Part shown: positions 26,526 to 34,789 of the stretch, piece by piece | Layout of the letters: each line of letters opens with the position of its first letter | Position numbering within the stretch: the first letter of the stretch is position 1 | Source of the DNA: Paenibacillus tengchongensis | GTDB lineage: Bacteria > Bacillota > Bacilli > Paenibacillales > Paenibacillaceae | Direction of reading: 5' to 3' | Assembly: GCF_008973665.1 (NCBI RefSeq) | Contig: NZ_WACP01000005.1 | Coordinates: 248,001-312,000 of the forward strand | Length of the DNA: 64,000 nt | Notes under the pieces: model-generated | Told to the model about the DNA's origin: nothing | The model's database searches: none | What the model saw: the letters and a program-made list of their open reading frames with translations, nothing else | Made by a program: the position numbers and the translations under genes

Positions 26526-27563
26526 CTAACTTACAAACACCTCGTCCATGAACAAACTGCGCTCGCGCGACAAATCCCGGAACCTGTCATTCACTTTAAC
26601 CAGAGGTTTGAATAAATCAAGCGGATTGATCATTACAATGGTTCCGGTCTCGCCGTTGCTGAGCTGCACCTGCTTGCCGACAAAGCCGGGCAGCAGATGG
26701 CCGGTAAGCGCCTGGACCACGTTTCCGTTCAGTTGCCCGAAGCCCAGCTCGTGAACCCGCCGCAGTACGGTGCCCAGCCCTTGCTTGGAACACCCCTGAC
26801 TTGAGGTGCTGAGTCCAAAATACACATTCGCAACCGTTACAATCTCGGTAAAAGGATGAATGCGGGAGCGGTCCAGCCGGCCCGGATAACCGGAACCGTC
26901 GGCATATTCATGATGCTGCAGCGCAACGAGCGCCGTCGTCTCGTCCAGCCCGGATCTGCGGATCATATCATAACCGAAGTGGGTATGCAGTTTGAGTTCT
27001 TCCGCTTCAAGCGATGTCAGGGGACCGGGATGGTTCAGAATGGAGAGTGGGATTTGGCTCTTGCCGATATCATGCAGGAGGCCTGCGCAGCTGATCTGGT
27101 AGCGCTCTTCCTTGGAATAGCCTAGCCAGGACGCCAAATAATAGGACAGCAGACCGACCTGCAGCGAATGCTCATAGATATCCAGGTCGTCCCGGTCCAG
27201 CAGCAACAGCAGGGAGACGACATCTTTTTGCCGGTCAAGAACCTCCAGGAACGGCCTCAGGGTATCCTCGACCACCGATTTCGAAAAGTTCCCCTGCGCC
27301 AGCGCTTCCAGGAAAACCGACTCATAACCGAGCAAAATTTGGTCAAATTCTTCGTGTAGCCCATGATCAGTGGCCCTGCCGGCGCCGACTGCCCCCGCGC
27401 TGCGCAGCTCAATATCCACATAATCGATCCGGTGCCTGAGCAGCGAAGCGATATCTTCACGCCGGATGGCCGCTCCTTTGGGCAGGACATGCAGACCGTT
27501 GGCATTGAAGGTGTCATAGAGCAGGCAGTCGCCGGGTTTGAGGTCTGTCACATGAACTTTCAA
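26526..27563 (-). CDS. HD-GYP domain protein (probable c-di-GMP phosphodiesterase)
   Basis: A 345-residue protein. Residues about 1-110 form an N-terminal domain typical of Bacillales HD-GYP proteins. The HD-GYP part begins near residue 125; the HDIGK motif and the HHEYADGSGYPG motif are complete, so hydrolysis of c-di-GMP is expected. The C-terminal 60 residues form a small beta domain seen in this group. The start is TTG 27563, behind GAAGGAG. No membrane segment. Together with the GGDEF gene 4 kb away it could turn over the same messenger. Confidence 0.88.
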   Translation of the reverse strand: MKVHVTDLKPGDCLLYDTFNANGLHVLPKGAAIRREDIASLLRHRIDYVDIELRSAGAVGAGRATDHGLHEEFDQILLGYESVFLEALAQGNFSKSVVEDTLRPFLEVLDRQKDVVSLLLLLDRDDLDIYEHSLQVGLLSYYLASWLGYSKEERYQISCAGLLHDIGKSQIPLSILNHPGPLTSLEAEELKLHTHFGYDMIRRSGLDETTALVALQHHEYADGSGYPGRLDRSRIHPFTEIVTVANVYFGLSTSSQGCSKQGLGTVLRRVHELGFGQLNGNVVQALTGHLLPGFVGKQVQLSNGETGTIVMINPLDLFKPLVKVNDRFRDLSRERSLFMDEVFVS

Positions 27564-27704
27564 GTATCGGCACTCCTTCGTCGTACGGGATGATTTGCTT
27601 ATGCTTTACTTGATCATAGTCAATCCCGCTCAGCCCCACAATACGGAGAAAGTCACATTCGCCGTCCTGCCCTAGTCCTTATGTATCACTGCTTTTAGCC
27701 TCTT

Positions 27705-28196
27705 CTAAAAGAGAGTGTTTACATCAAAAAGCACTTTTCCGACCAATTGGTCTTCGGCCACAAAAGGGGTGCTCCACAAATGGGAGTCAAAGCTGACGTT
27801 CCGGTTATCGCCCAGGAAAAAATAATATCCGGCAGGAACGGTTACCTCGGCAAAAATATAGTTCATCGGTTCTTTGATATACGGCTCATCCACCTTGGCC
27901 CCGTTGCGGTATAATGCGCCCTCTTTAATTTCGACCGTGTCGCCGGGCAAGCCGATCAGCCGTTTAACGTATCGGTTTCCCTCTGCATCGTCGGGCGGAT
28001 AGAATACCACCATATCCCCATGCTCCAGCGTTGTAAGCGACAGCATTTTATTCACGACGAGCCGGTCGTTGATCTGGATGGTCGGAACCATCGAATCCGT
28101 AGGCACTCTCATGGCCTCCGCCACATAAGAGCGGATAAACAGCGCCAGGATGACTCCGATCACTATGCTGGGTACCCATTGCTTTATAAATTTCAT
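27705..28196 (-). CDS. lepB: Type I signal peptidase
   Basis: A 163-residue SipS-type signal peptidase: one N-terminal transmembrane segment (residues about 8-27), catalytic Ser in VPTDSMVPT, catalytic Lys in RYVKRLIGLPGD, and the LGDNRNVSFDSH block. Length fits the short Gram-positive type. Here the usual LGDNR..S.DSR ends in H in place of R. Start at ATG 28196 behind AGGAGG; an earlier GTG would overlap the upstream gene. It removes signal peptides from exported proteins at the outer membrane face. Confidence 0.92.
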   Translation of the reverse strand: MKFIKQWVPSIVIGVILALFIRSYVAEAMRVPTDSMVPTIQINDRLVVNKMLSLTTLEHGDMVVFYPPDDAEGNRYVKRLIGLPGDTVEIKEGALYRNGAKVDEPYIKEPMNYIFAEVTVPAGYYFFLGDNRNVSFDSHLWSTPFVAEDQLVGKVLFDVNTLF

Positions 28197-28222
28197 GGTG
28201 CACCTGCCTCCTCTTCGTTCAT

Positions 28223-28624
28223 TCACAGCTTATAGCGTCTTAGAATCCGCGCCATCTCGGCTTCCGCATCAAGGTCTGCCGCAGCGGGCAGGTGCACAAT
28301 CAGCACCCCGCCGAAAATCTGTTCCCAGCGGCCCTTCTGCCGGGCAACTCTGCCGGTGAAGTCCTTGATCTCCCGCGATTCTGCCGCTTCCTGGCTGAGC
28401 AGCCAGGCATGTCTCAGGTAGCCCGATTTACGTACAGTCTCCACATAATAGAAAACACCTTGCTTCTCTTTCACCCGGATGATATCCCCCAGGCCCAGTG
28501 CGGGATGGAACAGCGGCGTTTCCTCAATCCGGTATTCATTCCGGGACACCGGAGTTACATCCAATATTTCGATCTCACGCCCTTGCTCATCAAAGCAGAT
28601 GTGCAAGCCCATAATGTCCGGCAC
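28223..28624 (-). CDS. Protein of unknown function
   Basis: A soluble protein of about 133 residues, mainly beta in its first half with a GVFYYVETVRKSGY segment and a C-terminal part with GRWEQIFGGVLIVHLP. It may be related to the DUF4265 proteins, but I am not sure. The start is ambiguous: GTG 28624 (GGAGGTGAG just upstream) or ATG 28612. It ends 26 bp before the signal peptidase start, so both are probably on one transcript. Confidence 0.65.
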   Translation of the reverse strand: MPDIMGLHICFDEQGREIEILDVTPVSRNEYRIEETPLFHPALGLGDIIRVKEKQGVFYYVETVRKSGYLRHAWLLSQEAAESREIKDFTGRVARQKGRWEQIFGGVLIVHLPAAADLDAEAEMARILRRYKL

Positions 28625-28672
28625 CTTCCTCACCTCCGCTTACAAATCCTGCAAGTATGTATACCTTCATCT

Positions 28673-29539
28673 TTATTTCCCCGTCCGCAGCCCTCTGGCA
28701 ATGATGCGTTCAAGCAGCTTCCAGGGGAGCAGCGTCCGGCCGATGATCAGGAGCCGCGTTCCCTTGCCGACCGGATAACGCAGCTTCGGCGACCGCATGC
28801 GGACGATGCGTCCAATCAATTCCGCCACCCGGGAAGGGTCCGGCGCAGTCATGGCCGTGCGGCGGGAATAACGCAGCACATCTTCCAGTTCCCTGCGGTA
28901 AGGGGAATCCTCCCTGACCTGAAGGCCTGCGATGCCCTTATCCCAAATCGGCGTACGGAATGATCCCGGCTCGACAAGGACAACCTTGACCCCAAAGCCG
29001 GCCAGCTCCTGGCGCAGGCTCTCGCTGAATCCCTCGACCGCAAACTTGGAGGCCGCATAGGGACCGTAGCCGGGGAATCCGGTCAAGCCGCTGACGCTGC
29101 TGACATTGATAATAATGCCCTCCCTGCGTTTCCGCATGCCGGGAATAACCGCTTTGGAGACCGCCACCACGCCGAAAAAATTAGTATCCATCTGCCGCCG
29201 CCACTCTGCCATGCTGATTTCTTCGGTAAACCCGCCTACGGCGAAGCCGGCGTTATTCACCAGAATGTCGATCCCGCCCATAGCAGCCTCGGCTTCCGAA
29301 ACAGCCTTTATCACCGAAGCTTCATCCGTCACATCCATGATTACCGGGTGTATCCTGCCGGACATATTCATATGCTCAGCCTGCTTCAACAGCTCAGCAC
29401 CGCGGGTCAAATCACGCATGCCGGCAATCACCCGGCAGCCTTGTGCGGCCAATTGCAGCGCTACGAGCAGGCCAAAACCGCTGGAGGTGCCGGTAACCAG
29501 GGCGACGGGGGCGCGGGGAGGTTGATTATCGGATGTCAA
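28673..29539 (-). CDS. Short-chain dehydrogenase/reductase
   Basis: A 288-residue classical SDR. The cofactor motif is TGTSSGFG near residue 15, NNAG follows at about 97, and the catalytic Ser-Tyr-Lys is in SSVSGLTGF...YAASK. The start is TTG 29539, six bases after AGGAGG; a frame 22 codons longer lacks a site. The C-terminal 40 residues are basic and hydrophobic (LLIIGRTLLPWKLLERII), as in SDRs that associate with membranes. Substrate unknown. Confidence 0.88.
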   Translation of the reverse strand: MTSDNQPPRAPVALVTGTSSGFGLLVALQLAAQGCRVIAGMRDLTRGAELLKQAEHMNMSGRIHPVIMDVTDEASVIKAVSEAEAAMGGIDILVNNAGFAVGGFTEEISMAEWRRQMDTNFFGVVAVSKAVIPGMRKRREGIIINVSSVSGLTGFPGYGPYAASKFAVEGFSESLRQELAGFGVKVVLVEPGSFRTPIWDKGIAGLQVREDSPYRRELEDVLRYSRRTAMTAPDPSRVAELIGRIVRMRSPKLRYPVGKGTRLLIIGRTLLPWKLLERIIARGLRTGK

Positions 29540-29667
29540 AGTGAACCTCCTATGGATAATTATTTTCTCAGATGATTCTTCCATCCATCTCTTCCATTGT
29601 ATCATAGACTCGTTATCAGATCACAAAGTCCGGCGTCGCACAGGGGAACATATATTCTTTTTTGGCC

Positions 29668-29696
29668 TTGACTATCCAATCATTTCAAGTTACAGT
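29668..29696 (+). promoter_or_regulatory. Candidate SigA promoter for the secreted coiled-coil gene
   Basis: TTGACT (29668-29673), 17-bp spacer, TACAGT (29691-29696). It is the best promoter-like match in the 267-bp region and lies upstream of the leader hairpin, giving an untranslated leader of about 100 nt. Confidence 0.45.
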
Positions 29697-29720
29697 TGGG
29701 ATAAATACAGGCAAGCGGGA

Positions 29721-29770
29721 GAAGCACCTCGCAGAATTGGCGGTTACGCCATTCTTCGTGGTGCTTCTTT
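29721..29770 (+). promoter_or_regulatory. Strong leader hairpin before the secreted coiled-coil gene
   Basis: GAAGCACC...GGTGCTTC closes an extended stem of about 21 pairs with two mismatches and one bulge, capped by GGCG-GTTA-CGCC. TTT and a mixed T-rich stretch follow. It stands 37 bp before the ATG of the gene, so it could be an attenuator, an RNA-stabilising leader or a terminator of an upstream short transcript. No known riboswitch consensus is seen. Confidence 0.55.
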
Positions 29771-29806
29771 GCGTTTGCCATTAACACTTTAGGAGGATGA
29801 TAACGT

Positions 29807-30619
29807 ATGATTACACCGATGCCACCCGTTAGTAACGCTTCAGGACGAAGAGCTGCATGCAGCCGGATAAGCTGGAGGCTGCTGGCCGGGCTGCTGGCGC
29901 TGCTTCTGCTGGCCGGCCGTCCCGGCCTTGCCTCCGCCGACTGGGATTCCTCGCTGCGGGAAATAGAAAGCCTGTATGCCGGTTACACGGCACTTCAGGA
30001 AAGCATCAAGGACGCGAACGCCCAGACGGCGGCGCTGCGCAAGCAGAACAATGCGGCCCGCACAGCCGTCAACGCGGCGATTAAAGCAGCCGATGCAGCA
30101 GTGCTCGGCTGCTTGAAGAGCGAAGCCGAGGCGCTCCGGAAACGGCATGCCCCGCTGCTGGAACAGTACACCTCGCTCGGCAAGGATATTACCGCCGCAC
30201 GCAAGACAAAGAACCTCCAGCAGGCGGCGCTGCTGGAGATCAGGCGCAACAAGCTGAAGGCCGCCACTGCGGCGGCCCAAGCCGAAATCAAAGCGAAGAA
30301 TACTGAATTGGCGCAGGCGAAGGCTTCCGCTGCCGCCAAGGTGAAACCTTCCAAGGATGCGCTGGTTCCCATCGCTGCGCTGAAGAAACAGATCATCGCA
30401 GGGATTAAGCAGCTGAGCGCGGCCGCAGCTGAACGCAAGGCTGCGGACAAGACTTACAAGACCGCAGTCAGCTCGGGCGATGCCGTCTCCGCTGCCGGCG
30501 CACTGAAGCTGTCCTGTGCGAAGATGCAGAACGAGCTCGCCATCGTTCGTCAGCTCTATGCCTGGGAACAGCAAATCACCGGCGCCCTCCGTGCGGCGGA
30601 AGCGAAGCTGCCGAGCTGA
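29807..30619 (+). CDS. Secreted coiled-coil protein, unknown function
   Basis: A 270-residue protein with a long signal peptide: an N-terminal polar part, basic residues, a Leu/Ala core (about 24-37) and a likely cleavage after ASA near residue 44. The mature protein is almost all alpha-helical, very rich in Ala, Lys, Leu and Glu/Gln, and should form coiled coils. RBS AGGAGG, 9 bases before ATG. It converges with amj with 11 bp between. No domain recognised; a cell-surface or spore-wall spacer is possible. Confidence 0.75.
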   Translation: MITPMPPVSNASGRRAACSRISWRLLAGLLALLLLAGRPGLASADWDSSLREIESLYAGYTALQESIKDANAQTAALRKQNNAARTAVNAAIKAADAAVLGCLKSEAEALRKRHAPLLEQYTSLGKDITAARKTKNLQQAALLEIRRNKLKAATAAAQAEIKAKNTELAQAKASAAAKVKPSKDALVPIAALKKQIIAGIKQLSAAAAERKAADKTYKTAVSSGDAVSAAGALKLSCAKMQNELAIVRQLYAWEQQITGALRAAEAKLPS

Positions 30620-30630
30620 TGGCGGCTTCC

Positions 30631-31428
30631 TCAGATCAACTGCACTATTAAGCTGATGACGTAAGCCGCCGGATACAACGCAAGTTGGCCCAGCAAGGTG
30701 CCCAGGAAGCGCGAGCCCATCAGCAGCATGTAGATTTTGCCGAGCTGGTCCCGGTACAGCGAACTTTCCGTGGCTTTATGGGTAATCACTCCCAGCTGCG
30801 GGTCGATGAACACGGTGAGCAGAATTGTAGCCAGGCCGTTGATCAGCCCGGAGGCTTGGGAAGCGGTGGTGCTGAGCTCAGGCACCAGTTTGGCAGCGTA
30901 CAGCGAAGACAGCACCCCTACCGTATAGAAGGCGGTGACGAAGATATTCATCACGATAAAGCGCTTAGGAATCCCCAGATATCGGAAGCTGGGAAGACGG
31001 AGCCGGGGCCGCCTGATATATTTGCGCGTATTCTTCAATTGCCCGATTGTGACGCTGGACAGCAGCTTGGGAATCGAGCCTTCCAGCTCCAGCCTGGAGA
31101 TGACCCTGCCGGACAGACCGACGAATGTCGGGAACAGGGCGATGGCGATCAGTGTTCCCAATGAAGAAGCCAGCATAATAATGCGCAGATAATTGTCCAG
31201 CGGGAACTCGCTGTGAAGCTTGGCATGATCGACAAACTTGGCGGTCAAGGGCGCCTGAATCATATTGGCCGTCCGCGATACGAGCACTATGATTCCGGTA
31301 AGCGAAAGCGCGATGGCAATCTTGTTCAGGCGCACACCGGCGAACCGGACCGCATAAGACAGGGTTTCGGATGTATTGATGATCATGGTCAGCAGAAAGA
31401 CAACAAGCAGGCTATTCATCATTGTCAT
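30631..31428 (-). CDS. amj: Alternate lipid II flippase Amj
   Basis: A 265-residue polytopic protein matching the Amj (YdaH, DUF2837) family of Bacillota, which moves lipid II across the membrane as a stand-in for MurJ. The N-terminal LLTMIINTSETLSYAVRFAGVR and the segment with LSRTANMIQAPLTAKFVD-like residues are typical, and about seven membrane segments are visible. Start ATG 31428 with GGAG 8 bases before. In B. subtilis amj is induced by envelope stress through SigM; I could not identify a SigM promoter here. It precedes no other peptidoglycan gene in the window. Confidence 0.88.
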   Translation of the reverse strand: MTMMNSLLVVFLLTMIINTSETLSYAVRFAGVRLNKIAIALSLTGIIVLVSRTANMIQAPLTAKFVDHAKLHSEFPLDNYLRIIMLASSLGTLIAIALFPTFVGLSGRVISRLELEGSIPKLLSSVTIGQLKNTRKYIRRPRLRLPSFRYLGIPKRFIVMNIFVTAFYTVGVLSSLYAAKLVPELSTTASQASGLINGLATILLTVFIDPQLGVITHKATESSLYRDQLGKIYMLLMGSRFLGTLLGQLALYPAAYVISLIVQLI

Positions 31429-31439
31429 GCTTACAGCTC

Positions 31440-31838
31440 CTAACGTTGTGGCCTCCGCTTACGTAAGCGGCAGGCAGCGAAATCCAGCGCGCCGGCAAGC
31501 AGCAGCCCGAGTGTGTACCGCAGCAGGTCGATCCACAGAAATCCCCGGCCGAGAATTAGCCCGCCCAGCCGCGTGGAGCGCCATTCATTGACCCAGTCAG
31601 CCTGAACCAGCTGGCTGAATTCGATCAGATAGGAGAACCCGGCTCCAAGCACAAGCGCAACCCATATAGGCTGCCGGGTGAGCAGCACACGGAAAGCGAA
31701 ATAAATCATCGCTGCCCACAGCGCGTCGCCGAAATGGCTTGTTACAAATGGCGGCAGATGACTGCCAAAGGCTCTTACGCCGAGTCCCGACACCATAACA
31801 AGCAGCACTGCACAGCTGTAAGCAAGCTTTGCTGCCAT
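31440..31838 (-). CDS. DUF2809 family membrane protein
   Basis: A 132-residue protein with four hydrophobic segments. The conserved FGDALWAAMIYFAF, the FIEFSQL-like EFSQLVQADWVNEWR segment and LGGLILGRGFLWIDL mark the DUF2809 family, of unknown function. Start at ATG 31838 eight bases after AGAGG. It begins 11 bp after the Nudix gene and ends 11 bp before the amj start, so Nudix, DUF2809 and amj form a tight reverse-strand cluster. Confidence 0.85.
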   Translation of the reverse strand: MAAKLAYSCAVLLVMVSGLGVRAFGSHLPPFVTSHFGDALWAAMIYFAFRVLLTRQPIWVALVLGAGFSYLIEFSQLVQADWVNEWRSTRLGGLILGRGFLWIDLLRYTLGLLLAGALDFAACRLRKRRPQR

Positions 31839-31849
31839 TCTCATCACCT

Positions 31850-32320
31850 CTATTCAAATACCGCTTTGTCGCTCTCATTGTTCTGCACAAAGATGCTGTG
31901 CGGGTAAGGTATGGACAGCTCGGGCAGCTCTTCTTCTGTGAAGAACCGGAACTCATCCGCTTCACCATCGAAGCTGCGCGGCGTTCCCTTTACAACGCTG
32001 CAGGCAAAGACAACGATGGAATAAGCCACCTTGTCGCCGTTCTCATAGATATAGGTATATTTATCACCGCCAAATACGCCGAGAACCCGCTGCGGAGTAA
32101 CCATCAGTCCCGCTTCCTCGAATACTTCGCGGCGGACGGCCCGCGACGGCGTCTCTCCGGGCTCCACCGCGCCGGCCGGAAGGCCCCAGGGTCCCCCGCC
32201 CTTGCGGAGCAGCAGGATGTTGCCTTCTTCATTGCGGATCACTGCAGCCACAGAAGGGACCATAAGCAGCTCTGTACCTGCTTTCTCGCGCAAGTTACGG
32301 TAATACTCGGATATGGGCAT
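31850..32320 (-). CDS. Nudix hydrolase
   Basis: A 156-residue hydrolase of nucleoside-diphosphate-linked compounds. The Nudix box is perfect: G-x5-E-x7-REVFEEAG ([20 protein letters not shown]). Start at ATG 32320, seven bases after AAGGAG; an ATG one codon earlier is equally possible. It is the first gene of the cluster with DUF2809 and amj. The sequence around [13 protein letters not shown] is typical of broad-specificity Nudix enzymes, so the substrate cannot be stated. Confidence 0.88.
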   Translation of the reverse strand: MPISEYYRNLREKAGTELLMVPSVAAVIRNEEGNILLLRKGGGPWGLPAGAVEPGETPSRAVRREVFEEAGLMVTPQRVLGVFGGDKYTYIYENGDKVAYSIVVFACSVVKGTPRSFDGEADEFRFFTEEELPELSIPYPHSIFVQNNESDKAVFE

Positions 32321-32662
32321 CATTATTCTCCTTTCATGATCGCAGGACAATAATTATAGCAGCGTACCTTCTCATGCTTACCGTCCCGCGCCAACGCATG
32401 GCAACTTCTACCACTATATTTGACACTGCCGTCTTGTATTCCTTGTCCAGTATATTAGTGCCTGTCGTAATCTGTTGCCGGGAACCTTCTTCTGCCTGGT
32501 GTGAATTCCGGGGGAAAATCAAAAAGACATACCGTAAAATGCACGGTATGTCCGTTTGTGAAGAAGCATAGCTGCCTGAGGAAACAGCATCTGCCCGAGA
32601 CATTGCAGGATAAGGAATATCACTGCAATCAGATACTGCACTGGCCTAATCTATGTGCCTGC
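32321..32662. other. Intergenic region with one terminator
   Basis: It separates the Nudix gene from the CmpB-like gene, both on the reverse strand. Apart from the terminator hairpin at 32526-32552 I see no coding potential; short open frames here lack ribosome sites and have atypical composition. The Nudix promoter should be in 32340-32500. Confidence 0.5.
32521..32552 (-). terminator. Terminator of the CmpB-like membrane protein gene
   Basis: Perfect 10-bp stem GACATACCGT and ACGGTATGTC with a 7-nt loop; on the reverse strand it is followed by TTTTTGATTTT. It lies about 110 bp behind the gene. Confidence 0.78.
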
Positions 32663-33235
32663 TCAGCTCTCACCGAGATCCCATATTTTGATCCCGCGCC
32701 GCCGGACCCAGCAGGTCCAGAGCAAGTCGCTTGCTATTACCAGCGCGGCCCATGGGGCAGCCAGCTGCCATAGCGGCACAATGCGGCTATAGAACCATTC
32801 CGCCAGCGGCTGCAGCCCGTACAGGGTGGCAATGGACAGTAACCACCAGTAGAGAGAGAACTTCAGACAGATATGCCCGCCAAGCTGATAAGGCAATTGC
32901 GAGTAGTCCCACCACCGTCTGTGGAAAGCAGTCTTCAGCAGCCAGCCGCTGGCATACTCAACTGCAGAGGGGATTACCAGCGCCAGCACCAGCATGAACG
33001 GCCATGGCAGATGCAGATCACGCGCGAGCAGCAATAAGAGAGGAGCAAAACCGTACATCGGCTTATAGGGTCCTTTAAGAAACCCTTCTTTATGGAATGT
33101 GCCTGCAGTGTAACGATTGTATGCGCCCTCCAGCCCCCAGCCGAGTACAGAATAAAGCATGAAATAGAAGAAATATTCGCCCGCCACCATGATGATGGCG
33201 GGGCTTCCGGTTGAAACTGCCGGTGTAAGCATCAT
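32663..33235 (-). CDS. Putative ABC transporter permease-like membrane protein (CmpB/DUF1113 type)
   Basis: A 190-residue protein with five hydrophobic segments. The order of conserved blocks, SVLGWGLEGAYN, GFLKGPYKPMYGF, VEYASGWLLKTAF, RRWWDYS and GGHICLKFSLYWW, matches the family named putative ABC transporter permease (PF06541). The name is historical; no partner ATPase is present and transport has not been shown. Start ATG 33235 with AGGAG 7 bases before. Confidence 0.82.
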   Translation of the reverse strand: MMLTPAVSTGSPAIIMVAGEYFFYFMLYSVLGWGLEGAYNRYTAGTFHKEGFLKGPYKPMYGFAPLLLLLARDLHLPWPFMLVLALVIPSAVEYASGWLLKTAFHRRWWDYSQLPYQLGGHICLKFSLYWWLLSIATLYGLQPLAEWFYSRIVPLWQLAAPWAALVIASDLLWTCWVRRRGIKIWDLGES

Positions 33236-33330
33236 TTATCCGCTCCTGCCGCTAATAATTACCAAAGCCAAGCTGTCGCGAAGTAGTATGCCAATGCAGC
33301 GGCAGACTTATACATTGTTCCGGACAAACA

Positions 33331-33351
33331 AAAACCCCCGGCATACGGGGG
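33331..33351 (-). terminator. Terminator of the small basic protein gene
   Basis: CCCCCG-GCATA-CGGGGG, followed on the reverse strand by TTTTTGTTTG. It lies about 75 bp behind the small gene at 33424. Confidence 0.75.
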
Positions 33352-33423
33352 AAATCACGGGCTGGACGAATTCAGCAGGCCGCTCCGGGCCAGACAGCAC
33401 TCTGCCGGAGTATGACACGTGTA

Positions 33424-33609
33424 TTATTCTTTAGGGTCTGCCTGGTTCACCATCTGGCTCATGGTGGAGCCGCCGAATTGCGGTTTCTGTAAATCCGGCT
33501 TTAATTCGCTGCGTACGCCGACCTCCGACTGATACTTTTTCTCCAGACTGCCGCTGTAGCCGTCGGAACGTTTCTGGCGGTGCCGGCTGCCGTTGTCCCG
33601 TCTGCGCAT
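33424..33609 (-). CDS. Small basic hydrophilic protein
   Basis: A 61-residue protein with a strongly basic N-terminal half (MRRRDNGSRHRQKR) and a polar, Gln/Ser-rich C-terminus. No hydrophobic segment, so cytosolic. A good GGGGAGGA site stands 6 bases before ATG 33609 and a terminator follows, which supports a real gene. Such proteins are frequent in Paenibacillus spore formers, but I cannot assign a role. Confidence 0.68.
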   Translation of the reverse strand: MRRRDNGSRHRQKRSDGYSGSLEKKYQSEVGVRSELKPDLQKPQFGGSTMSQMVNQADPKE

Positions 33610-33763
33610 GTTCATTCCTCCCCGCAAGCTGATTTACTTAACCATGGATAAAGCTGCAGGTGCTCCCGGAAGCTGACTCCTGGTGGGGTTGTACTTGAAT
33701 CCAGTATACATGATTTTCCACAGGCTTCAATACGCGGATGCTCCATTAAAGGCACAGCAGCAA

Positions 33764-33791
33764 CAAAAACAGACCACCCGAAGGATGGCCT
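33764..33791 (-). terminator. Terminator with UUCG tetraloop
   Basis: On the reverse strand AGGCCATCC-TTCG-GGTGGTCT forms eight pairs with one bulged T and a very stable UUCG loop, followed by GTTTTTG. It ends the transcript of the 57-residue protein gene at 33809. Confidence 0.78.
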
Positions 33792-33808
33792 GTCTGCAGA
33801 TCAAAATC

Positions 33809-33982
33809 TTAGTTTTTGGGAAGCGGGTCGGGATGGGCGGATTCGGCCGGCTTGGCAACCCAATCATCGGCTTCGGGCTCTATGTCCACACCATTCTCCA
33901 TTTTCTTGCGTTCGGCCAGCGAATCGCCGTCTTTATTTTCCTTGTTGCGGATCTTCGCTTCATCTTGACTGTAGTCCGGCAT
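33809..33982 (-). CDS. Small acidic protein, 57 residues
   Basis: Begins MPDYSQDEAKIRNKENKDGD and ends PLPKN. It is highly charged, with Lys and acidic residues and no hydrophobic core, so probably unstructured. AGGAGGG stands 7 bases before ATG 33982 and a UUCG terminator follows 18 bp after the stop. Codon use is like that of its neighbours. Function unknown; it is shorter than many gene callers accept. Confidence 0.72.
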   Translation of the reverse strand: MPDYSQDEAKIRNKENKDGDSLAERKKMENGVDIEPEADDWVAKPAESAHPDPLPKN

Positions 33983-34099
33983 GACAATTCCCTCCTATCG
34001 GTTATATAGGTGTTGCTGTCTTTCCCTAGTTATAGTTACCCGATAGGCAATTTTACAAACATAATTTATACCTGCTAATCCTAAGGAAATTTCCGGAAC

Positions 34100-34789
34100 C
34101 TAATGATACAGCATCCATGCGGCTACCGGTCCGACAATGGAACCGACAATGGCGGAGACCGTCATCGCCACCGAGCTCATGGATACCGCCTGCTCGCCGT
34201 ATTCCAGTGCTTTGGCGGTGCCAAGGGCATGGGAGGCTGTACCCAGCCCGATCCCGATTCCCGCTTCGCCGCGGATGCGGAACAGCTTAATGATATAAGG
34301 TCCGCCAATCGCCCCCGTGAAACCGGCAATCATGACGAACACCGAGGTCAGCGATGCATCTCCTCCGAGGTTGCCGGAAATCTGAATGGCCACGGCAGTT
34401 GTAATGGATTTCGGCAGCACCGACAGAACATAGATTTTGGAGAACCCGAACCACAGCGCCAGCAGCAGACCGCTGAACATGCCGACCAGCAGTCCTGTAA
34501 AGGTCCCGCCCAACACTGCCGGCAGATTATTCCAGAGAACATGACGCTGCTTATACAAGGGATATGCCAAGGACACTACGGCTGGGCCAAGCAGACGGTT
34601 GATCCACTCTCCGCCGATCATATAGGTTTCGTAGGAAATATGTAAGCCCAGCAAGAGAACAACTACTGTAAACGTCGCGGTCAGGGCGGGCAGCAGCACC
34701 GGCAGCCGGTAGCGTTTATAGAGCATGGACATAAGGAGGTAGACACCGACACTCAGCGCAATAAAAGCAAGGGCAAGCAGCAAGTTCAT
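34100..34789 (-). CDS. lrgB: LrgB/CidB-like membrane protein
   Basis: A 229-residue polytopic protein of the LrgB family. The conserved block around VLPKSITTAVAIQISGNLGG and GTASHALGTAKALEYGE is intact. With LrgA it forms the antiholin/holin-like pair linked in Gram-positives to murein hydrolase control and, more recently, to pyruvate or other metabolite uptake. Its ATG (34789) overlaps the lrgA stop by 4 bp, with AAGGAG upstream. No LytSR-type two-component genes lie beside it. Confidence 0.92.
   Translation of the reverse strand: MNLLLALAFIALSVGVYLLMSMLYKRYRLPVLLPALTATFTVVVLLLGLHISYETYMIGGEWINRLLGPAVVSLAYPLYKQRHVLWNNLPAVLGGTFTGLLVGMFSGLLLALWFGFSKIYVLSVLPKSITTAVAIQISGNLGGDASLTSVFVMIAGFTGAIGGPYIIKLFRIRGEAGIGIGLGTASHALGTAKALEYGEQAVSMSSVAMTVSAIVGSIVGPVAAWMLYH

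Noticed and set aside
32334..32603. 89-residue reverse frame before the Nudix gene
   Set aside because: It spans a terminator hairpin, has no ribosome site and a random-looking composition.
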